A DNA stretch of 64,000 nucleotides, taken from contig NZ_JAQLFJ010000009.1 of assembly GCF_028206795.1 (NCBI RefSeq), positions 42,876-106,875 on the forward strand, in the 5' to 3' direction. How positions within the stretch are numbered: the stretch's first letter is position 1; each line of letters opens with the position of its first letter. Under the pieces are notes generated by a model that was given only the letters and a program-made list of their open reading frames with translations, was not told the DNA's origin and did no database searches. Below are positions 25,614-35,339 of the stretch, one piece after another. A program made the position numbers and the translations under genes. The stretch comes from Collinsella aerofaciens (GTDB lineage: Bacteria > Actinomycetota > Coriobacteriia > Coriobacteriales > Coriobacteriaceae).

Positions 25614-26657
25614 TTAAGCCTCCAGCGGATGAGGGGGCACCGATTCGCCGGCGGCAAGGGCAGCCTCGCAGGCCACCACATCATGCTCGATCTCATCGAC
25701 CAGCGCCATAAACTCCTCATACGTGGAGCAGCGCACCACATGGGCACGCCAAGCGGCGGCATGGGGCATGCCTTTTAAGTACCAGCTTGCGTACGTACGG
25801 GCACGCGACATGAGCGGCAGGAGCTCATGCGTCAGCGTTAGGTGCTCACGCAGGGCGTCCAGGCGCTCGACAGAGCTGCGCGCCGGCACCGGTGTGCCAT
25901 CGAGCGCAAGAGCGCGAGCATCGCCAAACACCCACGGGTTCCCGTAGATGCCGCGCGCGATAAACACCGCGCTGGCACCCGAGTTTCGCAGATGCACCGC
26001 GGCATCCTCGGCGGTGAACACATCACCCGAACCGATCACGGGAATCTCAACGGCATCTGCGACCTCATCGACGACCGACCAATCGGCCTGGCCGGTGTAG
26101 AGCTGCGTGGCGCAACGACCATGCACGGCGACTGCGGCAGCCCCTGCGCCCTCAAGCATCTGGGCAAATGTCGCGGCATTGCGGTCCTCGGCATAAAAGC
26201 CCTTGCGGATCTTGACGGTCACGGGCACATGCGCCGCGCCCACCGTGGCCTCGACGATCTTCTCCGCCAGGTCGGGCGTGCGCATGAGCGCCGAACCCTC
26301 GCCCTTGGTGACAACCTTGCGAGCCGGGCAGGCCATGTTGATATCGATCAGCGACAGGCGATCGCCAACGCGCTCCTCGACGGCGGCGACGGCGCTCGCA
26401 AACTGATCGGGCTTGGAGCCAAAGAGCTGCACGCAAATCTGCTGCTCCTCGTCGGCCGGCAGCACCAGGCGCCACGTTTTGTTGCTGGCATAGGCAAGGC
26501 CTGCCACGCTCACCATCTCGCTGTAGGCAAGGTTGGCACCACGGCGGCGACACATGATGCGATAGGCGGGGTCGGTAACGCCCGCCATGGGAGCCATAAG
26601 GAACGGCTGCTCGGCATAGGCGCCCAGCAGCCGCTTGCTGTAATCAGAAAGCGCCAT
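25614..26657 (-). CDS. dusB: tRNA-dihydrouridine synthase
   Basis: FMN-dependent enzyme that reduces uridines in the tRNA D-loop. TIM-barrel motifs: APMAGVTDPAYR near the N-terminus, DINMACPARKVVTKGEGSALM containing the catalytic Cys (about residue 105), VTVKIRKG, and the FMN-phosphate site GSGDVF ... ARGIYGNPW. Length of 347 residues and these motifs fit the Gram-positive DusB-type family. It starts four bases after lepA stops and is followed closely by hemW. Confidence 0.92.
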   Translation of the reverse strand: MALSDYSKRLLGAYAEQPFLMAPMAGVTDPAYRIMCRRRGANLAYSEMVSVAGLAYASNKTWRLVLPADEEQQICVQLFGSKPDQFASAVAAVEERVGDRLSLIDINMACPARKVVTKGEGSALMRTPDLAEKIVEATVGAAHVPVTVKIRKGFYAEDRNAATFAQMLEGAGAAAVAVHGRCATQLYTGQADWSVVDEVADAVEIPVIGSGDVFTAEDAAVHLRNSGASAVFIARGIYGNPWVFGDARALALDGTPVPARSSVERLDALREHLTLTHELLPLMSRARTYASWYLKGMPHAAAWRAHVVRCSTYEEFMALVDEIEHDVVACEAALAAGESVPPHPLEA

Positions 26658-26661
26658 GGAC

Positions 26662-28473
26662 CTACTCGTCCACCTTGAGGATCGCCATAAAGGCCTCCTG
26701 CGGGACCTCGACCGATCCGATGGCCTTCATACGCTTCTTGCCCTCTTTCTGCTTCTCGAGCAGCTTGCGCTTACGCGAGATATCGCCGCCGTAGCACTTA
26801 GCAAGAACGTCCTTGCGACGCGCCTTGACGGTGGAACGGGCGATGATCTTGTTGCCGATAGCACCCTGGATGGGAACCTCGAACAGCTGACGCGGGATGA
26901 TTTCCTTGAGCTTGTCGCACAGGCCACGGGCCAGGCCATATGCCTTGTCCTTATGGACTATAAACGAAAGCGCGTCCACCTCGTCGCCCGAAAGCAAAAT
27001 ATCGAGCTTCACGAGCTCGGAGGGACGGTACTCGTTGAACTCGTAGTCGAGCGAGGCATAGCCCTTGGTGCGGCTCTTGAGCTGATCGAAGAAGTCCAAG
27101 ATGAGCTCGGCGAGCGGCATATCGAAGCGCATCTCGACCGATTTGCTCGTCAGGTGGATCATATCGGTTGTGACGCCGCGGTGCTCAATGGCGAGCTGCA
27201 TGACGGCACCCGTGTACTCAGGCGGGCAGATGATCTTTGCCTTGAGGTAGGGTTCCTCGATACGATCGATGCGTGTGGCCTCGGGAAGGTCCTGCGGACT
27301 GCGGACATCGATCATTTCGCCGTCGGTCTTGTAGACGTGATAGTCGACCGAGGGACTCGTGGCAATGAGGTCCAGGTTGAACTCGCGCTCCAGGCGTTCC
27401 TTGACGACTTCCATGTGCAGCAGGCCCAGGAAGCCCACGCGGAAGCCAAAGCCGAGCGCCACCGAGGTCTCGGGCTCCCACACCAACGACGGGTCGTTGA
27501 CGTGCAGCTTATCGAGGGCGTCGCGCAGATTCTCGTAGTCCTTGTTGTCGATCGGGAACAGGCCCGTGTAGACCATGGGCTTGGCCTCGCGGTAGCCCGG
27601 AAGCGGCTCGGGGCAGGGGTTCGACGCCCACGTAAGGGTATCGCCCACGCGAACGGCCTCGGGGTCCTTCAAGCCCGTGACCACATATCCGACCTCGCCG
27701 ACCGTCAGCGCGTCGACCGGGGTCTCGGCAGGACGCTTGACGCCCACGCCGTCGACCAAAAAGTCGCCCTTGGCCTGCATCATAAGCAGGGTATCGCCCT
27801 TTTTGATGGAACCATCGAAGACGCGCACCGTAGCCACCACACCGCGATACTCGTCAAAGTACGAATCCAAAATGAGCGCTTTGAGCGGAGCGTTTGCATC
27901 GCCCTTTGGCGGCGAAATCAAAAAGACGATGGACTCCAGCAAATCGTGAATGCCCTCGCCGGTCTTGCCCGAGACGCACACGGCATCATCGGCAGGGATC
28001 GCCAGGTCATCCTCGATCTCGGTCTTAACCTCGTCGGGATGGGCCGAGGGAAGGTCGATCTTGTTGATGGCCGGCACAATGTCCAGATTGGCGTTCATGG
28101 CGAGCGTCGCGTTGGAGACGGTCTGCGCCTCGACGCCCTGCGTGGCGTCGACGACGAGCACCGCGCCTTCGCAGGCGGCCAGCGAGCGCGAGACCTCATA
28201 GGTAAAGTCCACGTGGCCCGGCGTATCGATCAGATTGAACTGATACGTCTCACCATCGTCGGCGTCATAGGAAACGCGGACGGCATTGGACTTGATCGTG
28301 ATGCCGCGCTCGCGCTCGATATCCATGGTGTCGAGCAGCTGCGACTCCATGTCGCGTTCGTCAACGGTATGGGTGAGCTCGAGGATACGGTCACTGATCG
28401 TAGACTTGCCATGGTCGATGTGCGCAACGATTGAGAAGTTGCGGATGTGGGAAATGTCAATTGAAGTATTCAT
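26662..28473 (-). CDS. lepA: Elongation factor 4 (LepA)
   Basis: Ribosome-associated GTPase that back-translocates or helps 30S assembly. G1 AHIDHGKST (about residue 17), DTPGHVDF and NKIDL, EF-G-like domains II, III and V, and the LepA-specific C-terminal domain ending near [15 protein letters not shown]. Using the ATG at 28473 gives 603 residues, the normal length; the 20 codons open upstream overlap the rpsT terminator and are not coding. It leads the long operon that ends with recO. Confidence 0.96.
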   Translation of the reverse strand: MNTSIDISHIRNFSIVAHIDHGKSTISDRILELTHTVDERDMESQLLDTMDIERERGITIKSNAVRVSYDADDGETYQFNLIDTPGHVDFTYEVSRSLAACEGAVLVVDATQGVEAQTVSNATLAMNANLDIVPAINKIDLPSAHPDEVKTEIEDDLAIPADDAVCVSGKTGEGIHDLLESIVFLISPPKGDANAPLKALILDSYFDEYRGVVATVRVFDGSIKKGDTLLMMQAKGDFLVDGVGVKRPAETPVDALTVGEVGYVVTGLKDPEAVRVGDTLTWASNPCPEPLPGYREAKPMVYTGLFPIDNKDYENLRDALDKLHVNDPSLVWEPETSVALGFGFRVGFLGLLHMEVVKERLEREFNLDLIATSPSVDYHVYKTDGEMIDVRSPQDLPEATRIDRIEEPYLKAKIICPPEYTGAVMQLAIEHRGVTTDMIHLTSKSVEMRFDMPLAELILDFFDQLKSRTKGYASLDYEFNEYRPSELVKLDILLSGDEVDALSFIVHKDKAYGLARGLCDKLKEIIPRQLFEVPIQGAIGNKIIARSTVKARRKDVLAKCYGGDISRKRKLLEKQKEGKKRMKAIGSVEVPQEAFMAILKVDE

Positions 28474-28498
28474 GCGGACTATCTTACCCGAGCGGTAC

Positions 28499-28535
28499 AA
28501 AAAATGGAGCCTGTTCCATAAAACAGGCTCCATTT
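28499..28535 (-). terminator. Terminator after rpsT
   Basis: Perfect 14 bp stem AAATGGAGCCTGTT/AACAGGCTCCATTT (28502-28515 with 28522-28535) with a run of T on the minus strand. It lies between rpsT and lepA, so lepA needs its own promoter in the roughly 25 bp left or depends on read-through. Confidence 0.9.
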
Positions 28536-28569
28536 ATGCGCGTAATCTGTGTGGTGTGAAATTTACAAC

Positions 28570-28836
28570 TTAGGCGTTGATGCTGTTCACGAGCTTGGCA
28601 AGACCGGACTTGCGGTTGGAAGCCTGGTTCTTGTGGATAACATGCTTGGCAGCAGCCATGTCGAGACGCTTCGTGACGGTCTTGAGGGCAGCCTGGGCCT
28701 TCTCGGCGTCGCCCTCGGCGACGGCGGACTGGACGTGCTTGGTCAGCGTCTTGAGCTCGGACTTGACAGCCTTGTTACGCATGCGAGCTGCCTCATTGGT
28801 GCGGATACGCTTCTTCTGAGACTTGATGTTTGCCAC
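28570..28836 (-). CDS. rpsT: 30S ribosomal protein S20
   Basis: Small basic 16S-binding protein. The product begins with [21 protein letters not shown] after its start and has 88 residues, as usual. The start is GTG at 28836, with AAAGGA upstream; the open frame further upstream is leader. It is monocistronic, with an extended -10 element about 80 bp upstream and a strong terminator. holA usually lies next to rpsT, as here. Confidence 0.95.
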   Translation of the reverse strand: MANIKSQKKRIRTNEAARMRNKAVKSELKTLTKHVQSAVAEGDAEKAQAALKTVTKRLDMAAAKHVIHKNQASNRKSGLAKLVNSINA

Positions 28837-28911
28837 TTCTGGAGTTCCTTTCGAGTTCCTTGCAAAAAATGTATGACACCTCTGAGACACGGTGAGGTCA
28901 TGCAAGCGCCT

Positions 28912-28920
28912 ACTATAGCA
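28912..28920 (-). promoter_or_regulatory. rpsT extended -10 element
   Basis: Minus-strand TGCTATAGT forms an extended -10; transcription would start about 70 nt upstream of the GTG. Similar TGC-TATnnT elements precede rpmB, adhE, rpsB and mihF. Confidence 0.6.
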
Positions 28921-28969
28921 CGCTCCCTCTCAAAGGGATAGAACGAATTTGTCAAATAGGCAGGTATCA

Positions 28970-29932
28970 TCACGATTTTCTCAAGATGTTCGTAATCCAG
29001 AGCAAAAGCGCGGTCTCAGAATCGGCAGAGCCCTTGAGCGCGAGCTCCACATCGACCGCACCCTCGAGCGCTGCGACGAGCTCGGTCATCGAAAAACGAC
29101 GCGCCCAGGTAAGGTGATTCTTGACCTGCCAGGACTGGAGCTTGAGCGTTGCGGCCAGCTCGCGACCCTGCCCACGCGCGTCGAGCGCCTTGGCGACGAT
29201 AAGCTCGCGAATGCGACCGCACAGCAATGTGTAAGTCCACACGTAGCTCTTGGAGGGCAGGAGCTTAAAGAGCTCGAGCGAACGCCGCATATCGCGAGCC
29301 GAGACGGCGTTGAGGAAGTCCCAGGGTTGGATCTCGGCCGTACGTACAATCCAGCGCTCAACATCGGCAAGTTCAATCTGGGGCGACTCGACCATCTGGG
29401 CAAGCTTAGCCAAGTCGTTATCGAGCATGCGCGTGTTTTCGCCCGAACGCGAGACGAGCTCCTCGGCGGCCGCCGTCGAAATCGACTTACCGCGCTGCGT
29501 CGCCATCTGCTGAACACGGCGCGGCAGTTCCCAGCGCTTGGTACCCGAGCAATCGACGATAGCCTTCTTGTCGATCTTGGCGATTGCCTTATACAGGCGC
29601 GTATTCTTGGCAAGTGAGTCGGCGATGATGAGGCAGACCGTTGTTGGGCTGGGACTCGCCAGATACCCAACGAGCGGCTCCGAGACCGCCTTGGCGAGCT
29701 TTGAGCAGCCATCGAGGATTACCAGACGAAACTCGCTGCCCATCGGAAAGGTGTTAAGCGATCCGATAATGGACTCGATATCGGGGTCCTTGGTCATGTC
29801 TCGCTCGTCGAGGTTGAACTCGACCATACCCGATTTTTCCAGACGCGCTTTCATACGCGAGACGGCGTGGTCGCGCTTAACTCCGTCGGTACCGACAATC
29901 AGATATGCCGGCAGCAAACCGGTTTCGGACAT
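28970..29932 (-). CDS. holA: DNA polymerase III subunit delta
   Basis: Clamp-loader subunit that opens the beta clamp. The 320-residue product has a degenerate AAA+ fold typical of HolA: LLPAYLIVGTDGVKRDHAV at the N-terminus, FRLVILDGCSKL, and the helical C-terminal part with LTWARRFSMTELVAAL. The frame is open 21 codons upstream, but GGGAGGGGA before the ATG at 29932 fixes the start. It lies 78 bp after comEC, the order comEA-comEC-holA-rpsT seen widely in Gram-positive bacteria. Confidence 0.92.
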   Translation of the reverse strand: MSETGLLPAYLIVGTDGVKRDHAVSRMKARLEKSGMVEFNLDERDMTKDPDIESIIGSLNTFPMGSEFRLVILDGCSKLAKAVSEPLVGYLASPSPTTVCLIIADSLAKNTRLYKAIAKIDKKAIVDCSGTKRWELPRRVQQMATQRGKSISTAAAEELVSRSGENTRMLDNDLAKLAQMVESPQIELADVERWIVRTAEIQPWDFLNAVSARDMRRSLELFKLLPSKSYVWTYTLLCGRIRELIVAKALDARGQGRELAATLKLQSWQVKNHLTWARRFSMTELVAALEGAVDVELALKGSADSETALLLWITNILRKS

Positions 29933-30010
29933 TGCGCTCCCCTCCCGCAGGCCTTCGTATTCGTTCCGTGCCATTCTAGCCCAGGGGCCCACCACACGCC
30001 AACGACGTCG

Positions 30011-32314
30011 TCACGGTCGCTGGCATCGCATCGCAAAGCCATTCGCAGTCGGTGTGACGGTAATGTCGCCGTGTTCGATAGTACACGCGAAAACACCACC
30101 CGCTTCCTTAACGGCATCGATGCAGGCATCGGACGGATGGCCGTATCGATTCCCCTCACCGGCGCTTGCGAGGGAAAGCTCGGGCTTCAGGACGTCCAGC
30201 AACTCGCCATCGACTGAAACCTTGGAGCCGTGATGCCCAAGTTTAAGGACATCGATATCCCCCACTTCCTGCACGAATTCCCGTTCTTGGTCGAGCTCGG
30301 CATCACCGGTGAGGAGCATACGCAGGCCCTTGCCTTCCTGAACATAAGAGAGCAGAAGGACAAGCGAGTCCTCATTTCCCTCGCCATCCACGGACTCGAA
30401 TGGCCACATCACGCGGGCGCAAAATGAGCCGATGTCGACCATATCCCCACGGCGCACCTGCCGATACTCCACGCCAGGTCGGTTCAATACCTCGGCAGGA
30501 GCATCCTCCAGCGCATCCGCGGCCACGGCAATCGTTCCGACCGAAAACTGTTCGAGCACGGCAGGCAGACCACCCCAGTGGTCCTCATCCCAATGCGTCA
30601 CAAAGACGGCGTCGATATGGTGCACGTTATTGCGAACCAACGCCGCCACCACGCGCTCGTCGAGTCCGCAGTCGACGAGTGCAACTGCGCCGCCCTGGCG
30701 GATAAGAATCGCATCGGCCTGGCCCACATCGAGCACCGTCACCGAAGGCGGAGCGAATCGATCCCAGTAGACGTACGGAATCGCAGCCAAAAGCACCAGG
30801 CATACAAGCCCCACCGCCATAGGACGTGCACGAGGACGCGGCCACCAGACCAGCAGAACCATCAGAAAACACGGCACTAAGTAAATCCACATGCTATCGG
30901 GCGGCACATTCACGGATGCACCCGGCACGGCGGCAAACAGCTGCTCGAAGAACAGCGCGCAACGGGCGGCAATCATGGGCACAACGAGCGCCCAAGTCCG
31001 AAACGGTGCCACGAACGAAAAGGGAACCAACACGATCGACACAGCGAGCAGTACGCTCACCACCGGACCGAGGACCGCATTTGCCAGCGGAGCAATGAGC
31101 GAGAACGTACCGAAGGCAGGAACGGTAATGGGAAGTGTCGCCAGTTGCGAGCACAGCGTGACGGAAAGCACGCTGGCAACGCCCGATGGCACACCTAGCT
31201 CACCCAACGCGTAGGTCGCATAGGGACAAAAGCACAGAATGGCTAAGACGCTGGCGCATGAAAGCTGAAAGCCCATCTCGAACAGCACCGTCGGCCGCAG
31301 TAGCACAAAGATGGACATGGTTACGAAGAGTGCCGATGCGCCATGCCGACGACGCCCCGCGCCGTTTACGACAAGCGTCACGAACACCATGCAGCACGCG
31401 CGCACGGCCGAGGGAGACGCGCCCGTAAAGGCAGCGTAGCCCACAAGCGTTATCGCCAATATCGCCCGCTGAAGACCACGTGAGCACCGAGTCTTTTGCA
31501 ATACACCCTCGATTACAAACCCCACGATAGCCAAATGGCTGCCCGAGACGGCGATAAGATGCGCCGTTCCCGTCACCGAAAACCAGTCGCCCGCCGGCTG
31601 GGCGCGCAGCTCGGCCGAACGACCGCAGACGACACCGGCTATGAGCGCACGCGCCGGGTCGGTCGCAGGCGCGATGGACGCAAGCAGCCCATTTCGCAGC
31701 CGAAGCAGCGGCCTCGGAGAACCCTCATCGACCGACACAATCCGAACGGCTTTAACCTTGCGTACCTCGCCTCGAAGCACGCGCGATCGTCCATACGCAT
31801 CGTTCTCAAAACGTGACACGCGACCGATAACACGCACGTGCGCCCCGACCTTGAACTCACGGTCACACGATAGGCGAACCGTTGCCAAGTTCTTACCGTC
31901 CGAGCGTGCCCCGCAGGTATAGGAATACACGTCGTCATTTATGGATGGGTCACCCTGCACGACAAACTCGAGACTGCTTGCCGCTCGACCGTCGAGCGCC
32001 TTCGAGGCGTTGAGCGCACCCACGGCCCACCACGCCGAAACGACCGTACCCGCTATGAGACCGACGGACGCGGCATACTGCCACCGCTTCAAAGGGGCAA
32101 GCCGCGCACAAGAGTGAGCCAGCACAACGAAAACCGCTGCCGCAACGGGAATGGCCCATAGCGGCCCGACCGCCGTCGCCCGCTCCCTCAGCAGCGCATC
32201 AGCGGCTATGCTGAGCACCAAGGCGCAGCTCACGCACATGCCGGCACACAGGGCCATCGTCCACGGAATCAGGGGTCGCGGAGGCATCACGTGCTCGCGC
32301 TCGGTCGCGCTCAT
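30011..32314 (-). CDS. comEC: ComEC/Rec2 DNA-uptake channel
   Basis: Membrane channel that moves single-stranded DNA into the cytoplasm during transformation. N-terminal hydrophobic helices, an OB-like extracellular segment (about residues 90-180), the polytopic Competence domain (about 215-490, entering with TGTAHLIAVSGSHLAIVG), and a C-terminal metallo-beta-lactamase domain with LDVGQADAILI and THWDEDHWGG (about 520-767) that probably degrades the other strand. Length about 767. The ATG at 32314 overlaps the comEA stop as ATGA, so the two are coupled. The gene is intact, which argues that transformation capacity is maintained. Confidence 0.94.
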   Translation of the reverse strand: MSATEREHVMPPRPLIPWTMALCAGMCVSCALVLSIAADALLRERATAVGPLWAIPVAAAVFVVLAHSCARLAPLKRWQYAASVGLIAGTVVSAWWAVGALNASKALDGRAASSLEFVVQGDPSINDDVYSYTCGARSDGKNLATVRLSCDREFKVGAHVRVIGRVSRFENDAYGRSRVLRGEVRKVKAVRIVSVDEGSPRPLLRLRNGLLASIAPATDPARALIAGVVCGRSAELRAQPAGDWFSVTGTAHLIAVSGSHLAIVGFVIEGVLQKTRCSRGLQRAILAITLVGYAAFTGASPSAVRACCMVFVTLVVNGAGRRRHGASALFVTMSIFVLLRPTVLFEMGFQLSCASVLAILCFCPYATYALGELGVPSGVASVLSVTLCSQLATLPITVPAFGTFSLIAPLANAVLGPVVSVLLAVSIVLVPFSFVAPFRTWALVVPMIAARCALFFEQLFAAVPGASVNVPPDSMWIYLVPCFLMVLLVWWPRPRARPMAVGLVCLVLLAAIPYVYWDRFAPPSVTVLDVGQADAILIRQGGAVALVDCGLDERVVAALVRNNVHHIDAVFVTHWDEDHWGGLPAVLEQFSVGTIAVAADALEDAPAEVLNRPGVEYRQVRRGDMVDIGSFCARVMWPFESVDGEGNEDSLVLLLSYVQEGKGLRMLLTGDAELDQEREFVQEVGDIDVLKLGHHGSKVSVDGELLDVLKPELSLASAGEGNRYGHPSDACIDAVKEAGGVFACTIEHGDITVTPTANGFAMRCQRP

Positions 32315-33024
32315 ACGCAGATGCAATCTTTGATTTTGGCAAGCTTCTTCTCGCCGATTCCCGACACACGCATCAGATCGTCAACCGAGGCGAAAGCACC
32401 GTTCTTTGTCCGCTCATCGATAATCGACTGGGCCATGGAGGGGCCGATGCCCGAAAGCGTCTGCAGCTCTTCTGCGCTTGCCGTATTGATGTTTACTAGG
32501 CCTGTTGCGCCACTAACGCCCGACGATGCGGAAGTCCCACCATCAACACCGGCTTCCGCAATGGACGCCTGCTGCTCCCCTACCGTTGGAACGTGAATTT
32601 TTTGTCCATCAGTGACCTTGGATGCACGATTAAGCCCCGTAACGTCTGCTTCGGGCGCCAGCCCGCCGGCGGCATCAATCGCCTGAGCCACCCGCGCCCC
32701 GTCTTTGAGGCGATATACACCGGGTGACACCACGGCGCCATCAACATCGACATAGACCTCTGCCGCGGCAGACGCCTTAGGCGAAGAGCCTTCGGATGTC
32801 TTTCCGCTCGAAGCATCGCCGGATCCCGGCTCCACTAACGTGCCCGAACCATCAGTGCGCTCAAACGACACACCGCCGGCACCGCCGCCAAGGTTCGCCA
32901 TCGCCAGCCCACTCGCCATCGCAATGACGACCAGTATCGCCATCACCACTGCCTTATGACCGAGCAGTTTGCCCGCCCAGCGGTCCATCTTTTTGACTCG
33001 TTCGTGTTGTTCGCGCTGCGCCAT
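32311..33024 (-). CDS. comEA: Competence protein ComEA
   Basis: DNA receptor on the outside of the membrane. One transmembrane helix (about 22-44), a Ser/Gly-rich spacer, an SLBB/soluble-ligand domain (VYVDVDGAVVSPGVYRL, about 90-150), and two helix-hairpin-helix motifs at the end (VNINTASAEELQTLSGIGPS ... VSGIGEKKLAKIK). 237 residues from the ATG at 33024, which has GGGAGG seven bases upstream; the 26 codons open before it are not used. It is first of the comEA-comEC-holA operon, behind a TTTGGT direct-repeat box. Confidence 0.93.
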   Translation of the reverse strand: MAQREQHERVKKMDRWAGKLLGHKAVVMAILVVIAMASGLAMANLGGGAGGVSFERTDGSGTLVEPGSGDASSGKTSEGSSPKASAAAEVYVDVDGAVVSPGVYRLKDGARVAQAIDAAGGLAPEADVTGLNRASKVTDGQKIHVPTVGEQQASIAEAGVDGGTSASSGVSGATGLVNINTASAEELQTLSGIGPSMAQSIIDERTKNGAFASVDDLMRVSGIGEKKLAKIKDCICV

Positions 33025-33102
33025 AGCAAAACCTCCCAACACCATCGTGTCAGGAAAACGCAGCCGAACGAACCGCATGGACAAACCAGTTTTGACGGTC
33101 AA

Positions 33103-33119
33103 ACCAAATACCGACCAAA
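33103..33119 (-). promoter_or_regulatory. TTTGGT-N5-TTTGGT box upstream of comEA
   Basis: ACCAAA at 33103 and 33114 on the plus strand, i.e. TTTGGT twice on the comEA strand with 11 bp between starts, 79-95 bp upstream of the ATG. The shared word is ACCAAA-N2-CYG-ACCAAA, as at recA and yraN. No consensus -10 is obvious downstream, which fits a promoter that depends on an activator. Confidence 0.6.
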
Positions 33120-33194
33120 ACCTTGCGCGAACATGTCCATTTATTCAGTCACACGTCAGCGAATGAGCATCTTGGCATCATTTGCCCAGATAGC

Positions 33195-33227
33195 AAAAGG
33201 CCGACGATGCAAAAACATCGCCGGCCT
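33195..33227 (-). terminator. Terminator after thiI
   Basis: 12 bp stem (33198-33209 with 33216-33227; AGGCCG and CGATG arms with one mismatch) followed on the minus strand by TTTT. It separates thiI from the comEA control region. Confidence 0.85.
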
Positions 33228-33237
33228 ATGCAACAAA

Positions 33238-34482
33238 TTACTCGTGCTCTTGGTATATCTCACGCGGAGCGAGCTCCGAATGTTTGCGTTTTAAGGTCTT
33301 AGGGGCCTTATACGTGTTGCTCTCGAAGTCGATGTACTCGGTCTGCTTGAGCAGGCGCTCGATCATCTCCTCATGATCGAACAACTCCCAGGCCTCATGC
33401 ACGGCATCGAGTTTAGCGTGCGTCTCGGGTCGGCGCGGCATAAACAGCGTGCAGCAGTCGGGAGCGGCCTCAGTCGAGATATCGAACGTACCGATCTCCT
33501 CAGCACGCGCGATGATCTCCTGCTTGTCCGAACCGATGAGAGGACGGAACACGGGGATCTTCACGGCCTCGTTGACGGCCATGATGTTCTCAAGCGTTTG
33601 GGAGGCAACCTGCCCAAGCGATTCGCCCGTAACGATGGCCTTGGCGCCCTCGATGTGCGCAATGCGCTCGGCAACCGAATACATAATGCGACGATACATG
33701 ATCACACGCAGGTTGCTGGGGCAGGTGACCGAAATCTCACGCTGGCAGTCGCCAAACGGCACCACGTACAGGCGGCCGATCTGGACACCCGGCTCAAGCG
33801 CACGGATGATGTCCTGCACCAAATACTCGCTCGTATCAGGCGTCTGCGGACGACCGGAGAAATGCACCGGCACGCACACCGCGCCGCGACGCGCGAGCAT
33901 CCAGGTCGCCACCGGAGAATCGATACCCGACGACAGCAGCGTCACGACCTTGCCGGCAGAACCCACCGGCAGACCGCCCACGCCGCGCTCGGAGCGCGCG
34001 TACACATAAACGCTACCCTGGACCACCAGTACGTGCACCATCGCATCGGGGTCGTGCATTTGAACCTTTTTATCGGGGAAGGCCTCACACAGTACCTCGC
34101 CCACCTGACGATTAATATCGATCGAGGTGAGCTCATAGTCGGTATTGGAGCGCTTGGCGTGCACCTTAAACGAATCGAAGGAACCAAACTCGCGCAGTGC
34201 CTTCACGGCGGCGGCGCAGTACTCCTGCGGGTCGCGGTTGGTGTGATACGCCATAGACACACGGGCAACACCGGGGACGGTGCGAATGACACGCGCCGCC
34301 TCGTCGGCCTGATGCTCGTTAAAGGTCACGAGGATATAACCGGAAATTCGAGACACGGCGTTCACGGAAAAGGCGGCCAAGGCCGCCTTGATGTTATCCA
34401 TGAGGATATGCTCAAAATGTGCGCGGTTCTTGCCCTTCAGTCCAACCTCGTGATAGTGGACCAGGCAGACGCGAGCCGCCAT
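33238..34482 (-). CDS. thiI: tRNA uracil 4-sulfurtransferase ThiI
   Basis: Makes 4-thiouridine at position 8 of tRNA and can pass sulfur to thiamine synthesis. N-terminal ferredoxin-like and THUMP domains (about 1-165), then the PP-loop ATPase with SSGIDSPVATWML (about 190). The rhodanese domain is absent, as in most Gram-positive ThiI proteins. 414 residues. Its ATG directly follows the rpoZ stop (TAAATG), so it is the last gene of mihF-gmk-rpoZ-thiI. Confidence 0.94.
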   Translation of the reverse strand: MAARVCLVHYHEVGLKGKNRAHFEHILMDNIKAALAAFSVNAVSRISGYILVTFNEHQADEAARVIRTVPGVARVSMAYHTNRDPQEYCAAAVKALREFGSFDSFKVHAKRSNTDYELTSIDINRQVGEVLCEAFPDKKVQMHDPDAMVHVLVVQGSVYVYARSERGVGGLPVGSAGKVVTLLSSGIDSPVATWMLARRGAVCVPVHFSGRPQTPDTSEYLVQDIIRALEPGVQIGRLYVVPFGDCQREISVTCPSNLRVIMYRRIMYSVAERIAHIEGAKAIVTGESLGQVASQTLENIMAVNEAVKIPVFRPLIGSDKQEIIARAEEIGTFDISTEAAPDCCTLFMPRRPETHAKLDAVHEAWELFDHEEMIERLLKQTEYIDFESNTYKAPKTLKRKHSELAPREIYQEHE

Positions 34483-34764
34483 TTAGGCTTCAGCAACCTT
34501 GTGGCCAAGCGCCTTCTCGTAACGGGCCTCGTCGTAAGAGATGTCACCGTCGACAATCTCGTCCATAGCCATCGAGATGGTATCGGCACCGGAAAGCCCG
34601 ATGGTGATGTCATCGACATCCTGGACGGCAAGCACGCGGTTGTGCTGGCCACGCAGCATGCTATTGATGTCGCAGGCGCGCTTGGAGGCAAGCGAAGCGA
34701 GCAGGAAGCGGTTGTGATCGGTCTTCTCCAGAAGATCGTCAATGCAAGGCTTTACAACGGACAC
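34483..34764 (-). CDS. rpoZ: RNA polymerase omega subunit
   Basis: Small assembly subunit that wraps the beta-prime C-terminus. 93 residues, with family features PCIDDLLEKTDHNRFLLASLASKRA and a conserved central ISMAMDEI. GTG start at 34764; the Shine-Dalgarno AAAGGA lies inside the end of gmk, and only five bases separate the genes. gmk-rpoZ is a standard pair. Confidence 0.92.
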   Translation of the reverse strand: MSVVKPCIDDLLEKTDHNRFLLASLASKRACDINSMLRGQHNRVLAVQDVDDITIGLSGADTISMAMDEIVDGDISYDEARYEKALGHKVAEA

Positions 34765-34769
34765 GGACC

Positions 34770-35339
34770 TCAGATCCTTTCATGCATATCGAGAACGCGA
34801 ACGAGCTCATCGGTCGCGCGGTCGAGATCGTCATTCACCACGACGTCGTCGTAGCGGTCGGCAAGGGCAAGCTCATCGGCGGCGTTTGCCATACGCAGCT
34901 CAATCGTCTCGGGCGTCTCGGTACCGCGACCGACCAGACGCTCGCGGAGTACCTCAAGCGAAGGCGGCTTGATAAAGATCAGCACGGCCTCGGGGAAACG
35001 CTCCTTCACCTGCAGGGCGCCCTGGACATCGATCTCCAAAATCAGAGACGAGCCCGAGGCGAGCTTGGATGTGACCTCGCTCACCAACGTGCCGTAGCAG
35101 TTACCGTGGACCTCGGCCCACTCAACAAACTCACCGTTTGCCACGCGGCGGTCGAACTCCTCGCGCGTCAGAAAAAAGTAGTTGACGCCGTCGACCTCAC
35201 CTTTGCGTGGTGCTCGCGTGGTAGCCGAAACCGTCAGACCCAGGTTCGAGCGGCGCTCGCGCACACGAGTGACGAGCGTACCCTTGCCTGCGCCTGACGG
35301 TCCAGAAATCACAAAGAGCTTGGAATCCTGAGCGCTCAC
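34770..35339 (-). CDS. gmk: Guanylate kinase
   Basis: Phosphorylates GMP to GDP with ATP. P-loop GPSGAGKGT at residues 13-21, GMP-binding region with TTRAPRKGEVDGVNYFF, and the lid further on. 189 residues. The start is GTG at 35339, immediately after the mihF stop (TAAGTG), a tight coupling. Confidence 0.96.
   Translation of the reverse strand: MSAQDSKLFVISGPSGAGKGTLVTRVRERRSNLGLTVSATTRAPRKGEVDGVNYFFLTREEFDRRVANGEFVEWAEVHGNCYGTLVSEVTSKLASGSSLILEIDVQGALQVKERFPEAVLIFIKPPSLEVLRERLVGRGTETPETIELRMANAADELALADRYDDVVVNDDLDRATDELVRVLDMHERI

Noticed and set aside
33126..33140. Possible SOS box before comEA (GCGAACATGTCC)
   Set aside because: Only the left half CGAAC is present; GTTCG is missing, unlike the perfect site at recA.
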